Positions 1 through 5,480 of a stretch of 5,480 bases of DNA are shown here, piece by piece. Source of the stretch: JBHIFB01 sp046760905 (GTDB lineage Bacteria; Gemmatimonadota; CAZMKB01). Numbering within the stretch: position 1 is the stretch's first letter; every line of letters begins with the position of its first letter. Position numbers and translations under genes: made by a program. Location of the stretch: contig JBHIFB010000175.1 in the NCBI GenBank assembly GCA_046760905.1, forward strand, positions 1-5,480, given 5' to 3'. The notes beneath the pieces are model-generated. The model saw only the letters and a list, made by a program, of their open reading frames with translations, was not told the origin of the DNA and ran no database searches.

Positions 1-1660
1 GATCTTCGCTCGTCTCGTTCTCCTGCGCCGCAAGCGGGTTCAAGGGATCGTCCGGGTCTCCGAGTGTGGAATAATTGCCTGTACGGCTGCGCCACAGCTT
101 GAAGCCTTCGAAATCATACTGACGGTAATTCGGATCGATTTTCACGAATTCGTCGTACGTCTTGTCCGCTGAAAAGACCGGCGAATCATCCCAGAGGATC
201 GTCACCTGCCTGTCGCCTGGAATGAGAGTCATGTTCGGCCTCGGTGGCGGGCTCGCCTGCAGGAAGTTAAGGTCGTAGATGGCCTGCACCGTTTGCTTGA
301 CAGTCAGAAAATCTCTGAACACATCATCCGTCGGATCGGGCCTCGGAGGAGTGCCGTAGACATTCACGATAGGTGGATCCCCTATCGCTCTTGCAAATAC
401 GAATGCGAGTACGATTGTGTGCGCCTCGGCCGGACTTAGCCTGAATGGTCCCGAAGATATTAGGAATCGAATATCAACATCTTCGGTCGTTTCGTAGCAT
501 TCATCCGGCGGGTCACATTTCATGACACGGAAGCCTTCGGGATCCGAGCGTGGATCAGGACGGGTCATGCAGGGGGAGTTGCAATCGAAGGTGTAGTTTA
601 CAAGGCCAAGCTGGTCGACCTCGTCCGGTTGATCATCGACCACACCGTCCCCATCGTCATCGATCCCGTTGAATGGCGATTCATCGACCATTCCGTCACC
701 ATCGTTGTCGATTAAATCGAAGTCGTTTCCCGGACTCTGCAGATAGGCGATTCCGATAAAGCCGGGAGTGCCAACGAAATTCGATTCCGTGAAGTCGTTG
801 TCCCAGGCAAATCCCATATTTATCGGTATGGTCTCTGCCGTTTCCGGATCTTCCATCGTGGTGAAAAAGCTAGTCCTGTCATCTGCGAATGTTTCACCGA
901 TATCCATATCCGAAAGATATCCCATCCATGCATCTTCGAGAGTTATCGGTTCCCAGCCTACGGCACGATCCGATATATTCTCGATCTCGAAGATGAAGAA
1001 TATGACCTGCCGCGACAAGCCTGCCGTGTAAGCCATACTCCGTTGCCTTATCTCGAAAGGTACATTCCGGCCGTAGATGGGAGCTCCCTCGAAGGTGTTA
1101 TAGATTGTCACGAGATCCTGGTCCGACCTTACGAAAGGGATCATCTGAAGATATGTATCACTCTCAGGATCTTCATCCAGGATTCTGAACTCATCCGGCC
1201 AGTTTTCCAGATTCCACTCGGTTTCTTCAGTAGTCGCGTCTGCGCTGCTGAACACTGTCGCGAGCGAGCTATTCGGATCCTGACCGTACCTTCCTTCGCG
1301 GAATTCGGTGCCTCCACTGACTGGGTCGTATGCCTGAAGAAAGACTGTGTCCTGGGCACCATCAAAGTCGATATCTGCAAGGCCTGCTATCCACACACCG
1401 GTGCCGAAAACATAGTTGTTCGGCGTATTCCCCGGCCAGAAACCCGTTCCGTTCATCGTGAACAGATCGATCCCGATCTGGCCCGAATTCGACACCGCCA
1501 GTTTCACTGCGTTATAATCATGAAACTTTATCACAGTCCTCGAAAGAGATGGGCCACCTTGACCAGCCTTCAGGTGGACGTATGACATCGCCCCGCTGTA
1601 AGCCAGAAACTGCAATGTGACCGCAACAATTAAAACAGGGGCCGCTCTAGCAAATCGCAT
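1..1660 (-). CDS. Secreted modular protein with Asp-rich calcium-binding-like repeats and FN3-like region (3' end outside window)
   Basis: The reading frame is open from the ATG at 1660-1658 to the left edge, giving 553 codons and no stop. The start is secured by a near-perfect Shine-Dalgarno six bases upstream. Residues 1-24 look like a signal peptide: Arg2 and Arg5, a hydrophobic stretch at about 7-21, then Ser-Gly-Ala, so export across the inner membrane is likely. The body is acidic and rich in Trp, Tyr and Phe, which suggests beta structure. Residues 317-327 (IDNDGDGMVDE) and 333-343 (IDDDGDGVVDD) are a 16-residue-spaced pair of D-x-D-x-D-G motifs like those that bind calcium in thrombospondin-3 or dockerin-type loops. 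Four cysteines follow (360, 364, 382, 388) and may form disulfides. From about residue 470, a Pro-rich linker and segments such as VTILWDDS and DFEGFKLWRS resemble a fibronectin-III-like domain of secreted FCB-group proteins, many of which end in a type IX secretion sorting signal. That end is not in the window. The ligand or role is unknown; a cell-surface or extracellular structural protein is the best guess. Confidence is high that it is a gene and moderate for the domain reading. Confidence 0.88.
   Translation of the reverse strand, partial: MRFARAAPVLIVAVTLQFLAYSGAMSYVHLKAGQGGPSLSRTVIKFHDYNAVKLAVSNSGQIGIDLFTMNGTGFWPGNTPNNYVFGTGVWIAGLADIDFDGAQDTVFLQAYDPVSGGTEFREGRYGQDPNSSLATVFSSADATTEETEWNLENWPDEFRILDEDPESDTYLQMIPFVRSDQDLVTIYNTFEGAPIYGRNVPFEIRQRSMAYTAGLSRQVIFFIFEIENISDRAVGWEPITLEDAWMGYLSDMDIGETFADDRTSFFTTMEDPETAETIPINMGFAWDNDFTESNFVGTPGFIGIAYLQSPGNDFDLIDNDGDGMVDESPFNGIDDDGDGVVDDQPDEVDQLGLVNYTFDCNSPCMTRPDPRSDPEGFRVMKCDPPDECYETTEDVDIRFLISSGPFRLSPAEAHTIVLAFVFARAIGDPPIVNVYGTPPRPDPTDDVFRDFLTVKQTVQAIYDLNFLQASPPPRPNMTLIPGDRQVTILWDDSPVFSADKTYDEFVKIDPNYRQYDFEGFKLWRSRTGNYSTLGDPDDPLNPLAAQENETSED
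632..712 (-). repeat. Two-unit Asp-rich coding repeat (D-x-D-x-D-G)
   Basis: Within the secreted protein, two 11-residue units (680-712 and 632-664 on the minus strand) share the pattern I-D-[ND]-D-G-D-G-[MV]-V-D-[ED]. They are separated by five residues, a 48-base period. The pattern places Asp side chains as in calcium-binding loops of secreted bacterial proteins. Calcium binding is inferred from the family pattern and not shown directly. Confidence 0.7.
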
Positions 1661-1664
1661 GAAA

Positions 1665-1674
1665 CACCTCCTTT
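1665..1674 (-). promoter_or_regulatory. Strong ribosome binding site of the secreted protein gene
   Basis: On the minus strand the sequence reads AAAGGAGGTG followed by TTTC and ATG. The GGAGG core lies six bases from the start codon. This is close to the full complement of the 16S 3' end. It fixes the start at 1660 and suggests efficient translation. Confidence 0.88.
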
Positions 1675-1733
1675 AGTGAAAATCGCAAAGGAAGTGAGGC
1701 AGGAAGGATCCTCGCTGATCTCGCCAAGTATTG

Positions 1734-1750
1734 TTCTGAAAGCTTCAGAA
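1734..1750 (-). promoter_or_regulatory. Perfect 7-bp inverted repeat in the leader of the secreted protein gene
   Basis: TTCTGAA, three bases, then TTCAGAA: a perfect 7-bp inverted repeat about 75 bp upstream of the secreted protein start. It could be an operator for a dimeric regulator or a small mRNA hairpin. No T-run follows in either direction, so it is not a convincing terminator. Function is unknown. Confidence 0.3.
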
Positions 1751-1927
1751 AAGCCCCACTCCCCGGGATCAGCCAGGACGAGTGTCATTTATCGGAGGCA
1801 ATCTCCATATGATTGTACTTTTTTTTCAGAAGAGGTGTTGCAGAAAAATCACGTAGCTGTAATTCAGGATTTAAAAGCAGGTTAAGATGAATCCATGGTA
1901 CAGAAGCGATCCCTCTTAATCAACAGG

Positions 1928-1956
1928 TTGACTTTGAACCCTCACGCGTGTAACGT
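1928..1956 (+). promoter_or_regulatory. Candidate sigma-70-like promoter for the OPT transporter operon
   Basis: TTGACT at 1928-1933 matches five of six bases of the -35 consensus. It is followed after the optimal 17 bp by TAACGT at 1951-1956, a weak -10 box matching three of six bases. Transcription would start near 1963 and give a leader of about 68 nt before the ATG at 2031. The -35 lies within the motif GTTGACTTTGA (1927-1937), which has relatives upstream of the sulfotransferase. The spacer contains the palindrome CACGCGTG. The call rests on sequence match alone. Confidence 0.4.
1943..1950. promoter_or_regulatory. Palindrome CACGCGTG in the promoter spacer (possible operator)
   Basis: A perfect 8-bp palindrome sits directly before the candidate -10 box of the transporter operon, between -35 and -10. 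A protein bound here would block or remodel the promoter. An 8-bp palindrome can occur by chance, so only the position makes it worth recording. Confidence 0.25.
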
Positions 1957-2030
1957 AGAACGAAAAGCCTTTCTGAATATACGCCAATTCAAAGAGAATG
2001 AACTCTTGAGCCGTTAGATACTCTACTTAT

Positions 2031-3725
2031 ATGAAAAAAGGCGCCTATAGGGAGATCACGCTTCCGGCTGTGATCCTCGGCCTCCTCCTCGGCCTCATGA
2101 TGAACGCGAGTTTCACATACTCGGGTCTTGTCATCGGATTCACCATACCCGGCTCGATGGTGGCGGCCATAATAGGCTGGGGAGTTTTGAGGGGGATCAT
2201 GGGGAGCGGCACAATCACCGAGAACAACATCAACCAGACAATCGCATCCGGCCTCACAATTACGAGCGCGGGCATGATATTCACCGTCCCGGTCCTCTTT
2301 CTCATGGACATCAGCCATAGTACGCTTCAAATCATCCTGGCAGGTATAGCCGGGGTATTCCTTGGGGTTGTCATCATCGTTCCCCTCAGGACCCAGATGA
2401 TCGATATCGACAGACTAAAGTTCCCATCGGGCACGGCCGTTGCGGCGATTATCAAGTCCCCGGCATCAGGCACAAGCAAATCGCTCCTCTTGCTGGCAGG
2501 ATTATGTATTGGAGTGAGCATAGGCCTCCTAACGCAACTGAGCGTCATAGGAGGGGAAAATCTCATACCGGACACGGTAAATCCCGGAATTGTCCTCGGC
2601 CTTCCACCTTATGTATCTACAACAGTGGCGGTGTCCATGTTCAGCCTGGGCGCCGGATATCTCACAGGGAAAAACGGCCTCATTGTGCTTCTGGGCGGGA
2701 TGCTCGCCTACTGGATCCTGCCTCCCATCCTGCTCTCAGTGGGATGGCTGCCGGTGGGACTTGGGGTGGAGGAAATACTCCCGTTCCTTCAGCGGGAGGT
2801 GAACCGACCGATAGGCGTTGGTATGTTGCTTGGTGGTGCACTCACCGGTGTTGTCCTTGCTTTCCCCTCTCTGGGGATAGCATTCTCCAGGCTGCTGAAA
2901 AAGAAAATAACCGACAGAACCGACGAAGTATCCCTGCGATTTCTATCATATGTATTCCTCGTTGCATTCGCTCTCCTCTACCTGATCGTTGGTTCCATCT
3001 CGGAACTCTCATGGGGCCACTCCTTTCTCATCACAGTAGTCGGTATGGTCTGGATAATCGCCTCGGGACTTATCGTGTCCGAATCAACCGGTCTTACGAA
3101 CTGGTCCCCCATCAGCGGGATGGCTCTCGTTTGCGTGACGATAATCCTTCTTCTATCGAGGGGATCGGTCCTCGTGGCGATCACCATTGGAACGGCGGCC
3201 TGTGTGGCAGCCTCGCAGTGCGTGGACATCATGCATGACCTGAAGACCGGCCACCTAGTCGGTAGCAGGCCGAGGAGCCAGATACTCTCGCAGCTTATCT
3301 TCTCATGGCTGGGACCGGCCGTTTCACTGATGGTCATAATTCTCCTTTGGAAGGCTTACGGGTTGGGCGAAGGCTCACACATCACAGCCCCTCAGGCTCA
3401 GGCGATGCGTGCCGCCGTCGAGGGTATACTTGGAGGAAACATACCTTACTCGAAGTATGTATCCGGAATCATATTGGGTTCTGTTCTCTCCCTGACGGGT
3501 CTTAAAAGCCTTGGTGTATTGATGGGACTCGCCATGTACCTTCCGTTCGCCTTCATACTTCCATACGGGATCGGATGCATAGTGAATATCGGAACACAAA
3601 GAGCGCTGGGTTCACAATGGAACGAGGAGAAGGGAATCCCTTTCGCCGCAGGTATCCTTCTTGGTGATGCCCTCATCACCTTGTTCCTGGCGCTTATCAT
3701 GGTATTCGGTTCGAGGCCGGGATAG
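2031..3725 (+). CDS. OPT family transporter (oligopeptide/metal-chelate type integral membrane protein)
   Basis: A complete 564-residue, very hydrophobic protein, near the usual size for prokaryotic OPT (oligopeptide transporter) proteins. Family hallmarks, in order: REITLPAVILGLLLG at 7-21; TENNINQTIAS at 63-73, matching the conserved ENN-x-x-QT-x-AS region; KFPSGTA at 130-136; QCVDIMHDLKTGHLVG at 396-411, matching the strongly conserved D-x-M-x-DLKTG-x-LVG signature; and GILLGDALI at 541-549. I estimate 14-16 membrane helices, for example near 10-27, 31-54, 75-92, 100-118, 150-170, 216-238, 263-287, 304-322, 331-350, 379-397, 422-440, 497-514 and 537-558. OPT proteins act in the inner membrane as importers of small peptides or, in the yellow-stripe branch, metal chelates, usually by proton coupling; the substrate here cannot be read from sequence. 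ATG 2031 is the only possible start, because an in-frame stop lies at 2007-2009 with no other start codon between. No Shine-Dalgarno is visible before it. The small membrane protein gene follows closely and is probably in the same operon. Confidence 0.95.
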   Translation: MKKGAYREITLPAVILGLLLGLMMNASFTYSGLVIGFTIPGSMVAAIIGWGVLRGIMGSGTITENNINQTIASGLTITSAGMIFTVPVLFLMDISHSTLQIILAGIAGVFLGVVIIVPLRTQMIDIDRLKFPSGTAVAAIIKSPASGTSKSLLLLAGLCIGVSIGLLTQLSVIGGENLIPDTVNPGIVLGLPPYVSTTVAVSMFSLGAGYLTGKNGLIVLLGGMLAYWILPPILLSVGWLPVGLGVEEILPFLQREVNRPIGVGMLLGGALTGVVLAFPSLGIAFSRLLKKKITDRTDEVSLRFLSYVFLVAFALLYLIVGSISELSWGHSFLITVVGMVWIIASGLIVSESTGLTNWSPISGMALVCVTIILLLSRGSVLVAITIGTAACVAASQCVDIMHDLKTGHLVGSRPRSQILSQLIFSWLGPAVSLMVIILLWKAYGLGEGSHITAPQAQAMRAAVEGILGGNIPYSKYVSGIILGSVLSLTGLKSLGVLMGLAMYLPFAFILPYGIGCIVNIGTQRALGSQWNEEKGIPFAAGILLGDALITLFLALIMVFGSRPG

Positions 3726-3746
3726 CATGGAAAGATGGTGGACACT

Positions 3747-4286
3747 ATGAAAAAGTCTGTCGGCACCTTCCTGCTCATAGCTGGTGTGATCGGTGGAGTC
3801 ATGGCAGCCTCGAAAGACCCTATACATCAGAGCCTTTTTGGCATATCGGTGGGTGTCATGATACTCGGGACCGCCCTCAGAAGAGGCATAGGCAAAAACC
3901 AAAGAGAGGAATCAGGGGATGAGGGGATGAATGTCCGGGAGGTCAGATCGGTAACAGGTAAGCTGTTAAGTGAACTGGGAGAACTGGCTGAGACTCATAA
4001 CCGAGTCGAAGATGATTACCGTAAATCAGTCAGACTGATAGAATCGCTTCTTTCGCACAACATCCCACAGACTCTCTCCTTGGTTAGTAAGCTGGAAGGC
4101 ATCATGACAACAACAGACTGCGCAAGGATCACCTCTCTGGTGTCAGAAGGGGAGAGATACCTGAACAGGGCATGGTCTGCCCTGATGGACGGCTACGAAA
4201 CTGAAGCTAAGAATTCTCTTTTAAACGCTTATAAAAAGCTTGGAGAGGCCTCATCCATTCTTGCCAGCGTGGCTACTGCTCCCTGA
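3747..4286 (+). CDS. Small protein with two membrane segments and a helical soluble tail; possible OPT partner, function unknown
   Basis: I do not recognise this protein. From the ATG at 3747 it has 179 residues. Lys2 and Lys3 precede a first hydrophobic segment (about 5-20). A short polar loop (about 21-28) leads to a second segment (about 29-43), then a basic run (RRGIGKNQR, from 45). By the positive-inside rule this is a hairpin with both ends in the cytoplasm. Residues about 60-179 are soluble, charged and rich in Leu, Glu and Ser, consistent with helices; a single Cys lies near 125. The gene starts 21 bp after the transporter stop, so co-transcription is very likely and a role as accessory or regulatory subunit is a reasonable inference. 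An in-frame ATG at 3735 would add four residues. I prefer 3747 because GGTGG lies five bases upstream and the resulting MKKS amino end suits a membrane protein, whereas 3735 has its purine run only two bases away. The 3' end overlaps the convergent sulfotransferase gene by 14 bp. Confidence 0.82.
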   Translation: MKKSVGTFLLIAGVIGGVMAASKDPIHQSLFGISVGVMILGTALRRGIGKNQREESGDEGMNVREVRSVTGKLLSELGELAETHNRVEDDYRKSVRLIESLLSHNIPQTLSLVSKLEGIMTTTDCARITSLVSEGERYLNRAWSALMDGYETEAKNSLLNAYKKLGEASSILASVATAP

Positions 4287-5292
4287 GTAAAACTTCACAG
4301 AAGAGTTTCAGCTTTCCAAGCATACCTTTCAGAAAATCACTGTTCTTCACCGCGTTGCGAAGTCTCACTATCGCCTTTCTCTGAAGCCTGTACATGCTGA
4401 GCTTGGGCTTTTTCGGCGGGGCAATCCCTTCCCCGAGCTGCTCCAGCGGTTCCCAGAGAGTGTCCAAGGGATATCCCCAGGTTTCGAGATCGCCTGGGTC
4501 GAGCTTACCGACCATGTCCTTCACGATGGCGAGCTTTGAAGGTTCCGCGGCAAGTTCATTAGCCCATTTAGCTATCGATTTTGTCATCGGCTTGGAGTAC
4601 TGCGCTACCGATATGGGATCACCCAGACCTCCCTTGACGTGCTCGTGTTTCCCGTATTCTACGGCTTCCTTCTCCATCGGCAGATCGAGGAAATTGAACA
4701 TCCTCTCAAGCTCCTTTTCCGGGTTTTTCACGATCTCCTCGTACTTCACATGTATCATCGGAGCCGGCTTCTCACGGAGGAACTTTGCCATCACCGGTAC
4801 GTAACGGTTGAGTATTGGATTGTACCTGTAAGCTTCAGCGTAATCTCCGTCGAAGAATGAGTTCGCGAAGGAGCTGAAAATTGCGATAGGATGGCGGGTC
4901 AGTACTATATAATGGGTCTCGGGATAGACTCTTGCGAGAAAATCGACGACGAGACCATAAGCAGGTGTTTTGTCGAGGAAGTACCTTTTTCCACCCGAGG
5001 CTTCGAGCATCTTCCCGTAGAGAACATCCAGGTATGCCCTGCATGCTGCATAATAGTCTTTCTCACCACTGGGGAGGTCGTTCACGAACTCTTTCTGGGC
5101 CTCAGCCGCGAGGATGTGATCATAGGGAGCTTTTTCGACTTTGTCCCAGTATCCGAGATATGCCAGCGGCGTCACTATATGAGGTTCCGGGCGACCATAG
5201 ATCTGAGAATGGGATGCAAGCATTCTCTCGAGCATAGTCGAGCCTGATCTTGGAGTTCCTATGACGAAAATCAACCTGTCCATCATTTCCAT
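4273..5292 (-). CDS. Sulfotransferase family protein (PAPS-dependent)
   Basis: A complete 339-residue protein with the hallmarks of the PAPS-dependent sulfotransferase superfamily (Sulfotransfer_3-like). The 5'-phosphosulfate loop is GTPRSGSTML at 12-21, directly after the first beta strand (LIFVI), followed by the ASH and PEPH (35-38) elements common in this branch. DKTP lies at 107-110. The 3'-phosphate-binding segment is YIVLTRHPIAIFSSF at 138-152, with Arg143 and a Ser of the SS pair as likely PAPS contacts. KYEEIVKNPEKEL at 193-205, then FNFLDLP, is the usual helix after the core. Such enzymes transfer a sulfuryl group from PAPS to a hydroxyl or amine of a carbohydrate, lipid or peptide; the acceptor cannot be deduced. 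There is no signal peptide, so it should be cytoplasmic, although the basic carboxyl tail (about 303-331) could touch membrane. GGAG seven bases before the ATG at 5292 supports this start. It is a single-gene leftward unit within the window, with no PAPS-synthesis or glycan genes beside it. Functions such as polysaccharide or sulfolipid modification are only possibilities. Confidence 0.92.
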   Translation of the reverse strand: MEMMDRLIFVIGTPRSGSTMLERMLASHSQIYGRPEPHIVTPLAYLGYWDKVEKAPYDHILAAEAQKEFVNDLPSGEKDYYAACRAYLDVLYGKMLEASGGKRYFLDKTPAYGLVVDFLARVYPETHYIVLTRHPIAIFSSFANSFFDGDYAEAYRYNPILNRYVPVMAKFLREKPAPMIHVKYEEIVKNPEKELERMFNFLDLPMEKEAVEYGKHEHVKGGLGDPISVAQYSKPMTKSIAKWANELAAEPSKLAIVKDMVGKLDPGDLETWGYPLDTLWEPLEQLGEGIAPPKKPKLSMYRLQRKAIVRLRNAVKNSDFLKGMLGKLKLFCEVLLREQ

Positions 5293-5299
5293 AATGTCT

Positions 5300-5303
5300 C
5301 TCC
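5300..5303 (-). promoter_or_regulatory. Ribosome binding site of the sulfotransferase gene
   Basis: On the minus strand GGAG is followed by AGACATT and the ATG at 5292, a seven-base spacing. This favours 5292 over the in-frame ATGs at 5286 and 5283. The site partly overlaps a short inverted repeat (ATCAA, five bases, TTGAT) at 5304-5318, which could affect access to it. Confidence 0.65.
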
Positions 5304-5373
5304 ATCAAATGAGTTGATAACTATGAAAGCCTCTACTACTGATTTTTCCAGTGTATGATCTAGAAAACAAATA

Positions 5374-5401
5374 AATTTAACGAAATAATAGTCAAAATCA
5401 A
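5374..5401 (-). promoter_or_regulatory. Candidate promoter for the sulfotransferase gene
   Basis: On the minus strand TTGATT (5401-5396) is followed after 16 bp by TAAATT (5379-5374), each matching four of six consensus bases, in a strongly AT-rich stretch. An overlapping alternative is TTGACT (5395-5390) with a weaker -10, TATTTG (5373-5368). Either -35 lies in the left arm of the inverted repeat at 5391-5426. The leader would be about 75 nt. The call is by sequence match only. Confidence 0.35.
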
Positions 5402-5426
5402 CTCACTTACACTTGTTGAGTTTGAC
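5391..5426. promoter_or_regulatory. Inverted repeat with 12-nt arms upstream of the sulfotransferase gene (possible operator)
   Basis: The left arm GTCAAAATCAAC (5391-5402) and right arm GTTGAGTTTGAC (5415-5426) are complementary at 11 of 12 positions, separated by 12 bases. The arm centres are 24 bp apart, about two helical turns, which suits binding by a dimer on one DNA face. The left arm overlaps the candidate -35 element of the sulfotransferase promoter. A rho-independent terminator is less likely because the stem is GC-poor, the loop is large and the following T-run (CATTTTTCC) is short. The same half-site occurs before the transporter gene at 1927-1937. Confidence 0.45.
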
Positions 5427-5460
5427 CATTTTTCCTGGAACTTAGTGCTGCGTTTCACAA

Positions 5461-5474
5461 ATACGGTGACGTAT
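5461..5474. promoter_or_regulatory. Short palindromic site ATACG-GTGA-CGTAT at the right edge
   Basis: Perfect 5-bp arms flank a four-base centre. It lies about 170 bp upstream of the sulfotransferase start and close to whatever follows outside the window. It resembles a small operator, but its length allows chance occurrence. Confidence 0.2.
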
Positions 5475-5480
5475 CTTGGA

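Larger units (their letters stand above)
1661..2030. other. Divergent intergenic region between the secreted protein and the transporter operon
   Basis: This 370-bp gap separates two divergently transcribed genes and should carry promoters for both. Rightward, the best candidate promoter is at 1928-1956 (listed separately). Leftward I find no convincing -35/-10 pair; TACAAT (minus strand, 1817-1812) resembles a -10 box but has a poor -35 partner. Other features are an eight-T run at 1819-1826, a 7-bp hairpin at 1734-1750 that would lie in the leader of the leftward mRNA, and the 8-bp palindrome at 1943-1950. A GTG-started open frame at 1676-1885 (plus strand) begins inside the ribosome binding site of the leftward gene and shows no protein-like features, so I do not regard it as a gene. 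Confidence 0.6.

Noticed and set aside
1043..1585. Plus-strand open frame of 180 codons opposite the secreted protein gene
   Set aside because: The minus-strand frame has a strong ribosome binding site, a signal peptide and recognisable motifs over the whole stretch. The plus-strand translation has no family features and is a shadow.
1799..1826. Hairpin CAATC/GATTG followed by eight Ts, resembling a terminator
   Set aside because: The stem has only five pairs with two G-C, the T-run is three bases away, and there is no upstream plus-strand gene to terminate.
1676..1885. Plus-strand GTG-started open frame of 69 codons in the intergenic region
   Set aside because: It starts next to the ribosome binding site of the opposite gene, has no ribosome binding site of its own and has a composition unlike a protein.
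1998..2009. Three-codon upstream open frame (ATG AAC TCT TGA) before the transporter
   Set aside because: It is too short to support as a leader peptide and the codons show no attenuation pattern; probably chance.
2504..3238. Plus-strand open frame of 244 codons within the transporter gene
   Set aside because: It overlaps the clearly conserved OPT frame; its translation is rich in Arg, His, Pro and Ser, as expected of an out-of-frame shadow.
4340..5292. GTPRSGST loop read as a nucleotide-hydrolysing P-loop (kinase or GTPase)
   Set aside because: The sequence lacks the GK[ST] end of a Walker A motif, and the RHP plus Ser segment and the KYEEIVKNPE helix fit PAPS sulfotransferases instead.
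1..5480. Mobile element, CRISPR array, tRNA or phage content
   Set aside because: No transposase or integrase frame, no regularly spaced direct repeats, no cloverleaf-like segment and no target-site duplications were seen.

Overview
The window holds four protein genes and two regulatory intergenic regions from what looks like a Gram-negative bacterium of the FCB type (Zixibacteria, Krumholzibacteria, Eisenbacteria and similar lineages). The lineage call is inference. It rests on the style of the large secreted protein at the left end: a signal peptide, Asp-rich D-x-D-x-D-G repeats and a fibronectin-III-like tail. No rRNA, tRNA or universal marker gene is present to test it. I see no mobile element, CRISPR array or structured RNA gene.

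Layout. (1) Positions 1-1660, minus strand: the first 553 codons of a secreted modular protein, open at the left edge, with a signal peptide and a very strong ribosome binding site. (2) Positions 1661-2030: a divergent intergenic region of about 370 bp with a candidate sigma-70-like promoter for the rightward genes, an 8-bp palindrome inside that promoter's spacer, and a hairpin near the leftward gene. (3) Positions 2031-3725, plus strand: a complete OPT-family transporter of 564 residues. (4) Positions 3747-4286, plus strand: a small protein with two predicted membrane segments and a soluble, mostly helical tail, about 20 bp behind the transporter and almost certainly co-transcribed with it. 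(5) Positions 4273-5292, minus strand: a PAPS-dependent sulfotransferase-family protein of 339 residues, converging on the small protein gene with a 14-bp coding overlap. (6) Positions 5293-5480: an AT-rich upstream region for the sulfotransferase with an inverted repeat and a possible promoter.

How the genes relate. The transporter and the small membrane protein form a likely two-gene operon, and the small protein could be a partner or regulator of the transporter. The sulfotransferase and the secreted protein are separate leftward units, and nothing in the sequence ties them to one pathway. The most interesting non-coding signal is an 11-nt motif, GTTGANTTTGA. It occurs once before the transporter operon and twice, as an inverted pair, before the sulfotransferase. 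In the first copy and in one of the other two it overlaps the candidate -35 element, so a shared regulator or a lineage-specific promoter element is possible. I do not see an obviously new multi-gene system; the best lead to novelty is the transporter/small-protein pair together with the repeated motif.
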